From the NCBI GenBank assembly GCA_964475415.1, contig CAYYWZ010000113.1, forward strand, positions 1 through 6,854: a stretch of DNA of 6,854 nucleotides. The letters are read 5' to 3'. The stretch is from CALCMJ01 sp964475415. Lineage in GTDB: Bacteria > Bacteroidota > Bacteroidia > Chitinophagales > Saprospiraceae. The notes below the pieces were generated by a model. The model saw only the letters and a list, made by a program, of their open reading frames with translations, ran no database searches and was not told where the DNA came from. A program made the position numbers and the translations under genes. Of this stretch, positions 6,309-6,854 are shown in pieces (within the stretch, counting starts at the first letter, position 1; each line of letters opens with the position of its first letter).

Positions 6309-6854
6309 TAATCCATGTATGGCTAATGAGACTGATGGAGTAATAAAGTATAGGCAAGGACCATGCGGATCGGAATTTGGTCCATGGATTTATGCAGAGT
6401 GTGATTTTGCTTATCCCAACGGTGAAGTATGGACGGAAGATTGTGATTGCGAAGGAACTTCAAATCCAAATTTTTGTCCTGCTCTTAACTTGTATGTAGG
6501 CGACCCCTGTGATGATAACGATCAATGTACAATAAATGATATTGTCGATGAGAATTGTAATTGTTTAGGTACGCCTCTACCTGATGACGATAATGATGGT
6601 ATATGCAATTTGTCTGATAATTGTCCAGATCTAAATAATGATTTAATTGGTGAACCCTGCAACGACAATAACCCTAATACAGGAAATGATATATGGACAG
6701 AAGACTGTGAGTGTCTAGGTACGGAGTTAAGTAACCCTAAAATGGAATTGAGTATAAGTGACGCTTCTGCAACTCAGATTGGTGATATTCTAGAGATAGA
6801 GATTCGAGCATTTGAGTTTGAAGACATTTACAGTTTTTCTTTGTTAGGAATAGA
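6286..6854 (+). CDS. Downstream part of the frameshifted secreted protein (Kazal-like, Cys/Asp repeats; runs off window)
   Basis: Frame 1 is open from 6286 to the window end (189 codons, no stop) and is plainly coding. It begins with the second half of the Kazal-like module, GCNGITYSNPCMANE through KYRQGPC. Next come WTEDCDCEGT, a 25-residue GDPCDDNDQC...CNCLGT unit (6499-6573), an Asp-rich thrombospondin-type-3-like segment DDDNDG...DNCP (6574-6648), and a second 25-residue unit GEPCNDNN...CECLGT (6649-6723). The last residues, from about 6739 (MELSISDASATQIGDILEIEI then DIYSFSLLGI), look like the start of a cohesin-like or related beta-sandwich domain. The Asp-rich segment suggests calcium binding and the paired Cys suggest disulfides, so the product is extracellular; a T9SS sorting domain at its unseen end is likely. 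No plausible independent start exists here, so this is the rest of the gene starting at 5769. Function unknown; Kazal modules elsewhere inhibit serine proteases. Confidence 0.78.
6499..6723 (+). repeat. 25-residue GxPC...CxCLGT repeats flanking a 25-residue Asp-rich spacer
   Basis: Three contiguous 75-nt blocks: unit A (6499-6573), spacer (6574-6648) and unit B (6649-6723). A and B share G-[DE]-P-C-[DN]-D-N, N-D-I, C-x-C-L-G-T at identical positions. A third partial copy of the unit's end, WTEDCDCEGT, is at 6430-6459; its DNA (6427-6446) matches unit B (6691-6710) at 17 of 20 bases. The unit type is frequent in secreted Saprospiraceae proteins, by recollection. Confidence 0.7.

Overview
The window looks like a piece of an AT-rich Bacteroidota chromosome, most likely from the Saprospiraceae or a close relative. 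The evidence is a C-terminal type IX secretion (T9SS) sorting domain, Saprospiraceae-style secreted modules (LRR-like segment with a Cys-rich cap, Kazal-like domain, 25-residue GxPC...CxC.GT repeats), a two-component pair whose kinase has a periplasmic TPR sensor, and genes without strong Shine-Dalgarno sequences. All recognisable genes lie on the + strand.

Layout. (1) 2-652: the 3' part of a DUF692/MNIO-type metalloenzyme gene whose start is outside the window. Its stop is followed in frame by 24 sense codons that read like the rest of the protein. (2) 653-1312: a gap with no convincing gene. At its right end, just before the next start, is a repeated TTCACAA/TTGTGA-type motif. (3) 1313-4084: a tight two-gene operon (3 bp apart) with a LytTR response regulator and a TPR/transmembrane HisKA_2 histidine kinase. 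(4) 4200-5477: a secreted LRR-like protein with a T9SS sorting domain. (5) 5478-5768: a gap with only a weak promoter candidate and a small hairpin. (6) 5769 to the window end: a large secreted multidomain protein, split by an apparent 2-bp loss in a short GT run exactly inside its Kazal-like motif.

How the parts may work together. The kinase would sense a periplasmic or envelope signal through its TPR region and phosphorylate Asp54 of the regulator, whose LytTR domain binds DNA. The direct repeat upstream of the regulator has the two-helical-turn spacing typical of LytTR sites, so autoregulation is plausible. Control of the two downstream secreted-protein genes is possible from proximity but is not shown by the sequence. 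The MNIO gene appears unrelated to the rest.

The main surprises are the repairable GT-slip frameshift, the candidate LytTR operator, the coding-looking sequence past the MNIO stop, a kinase ATPase domain that ends early, and a sharp base-composition step inside the kinase gene. I did not see a convincing new multi-gene system.
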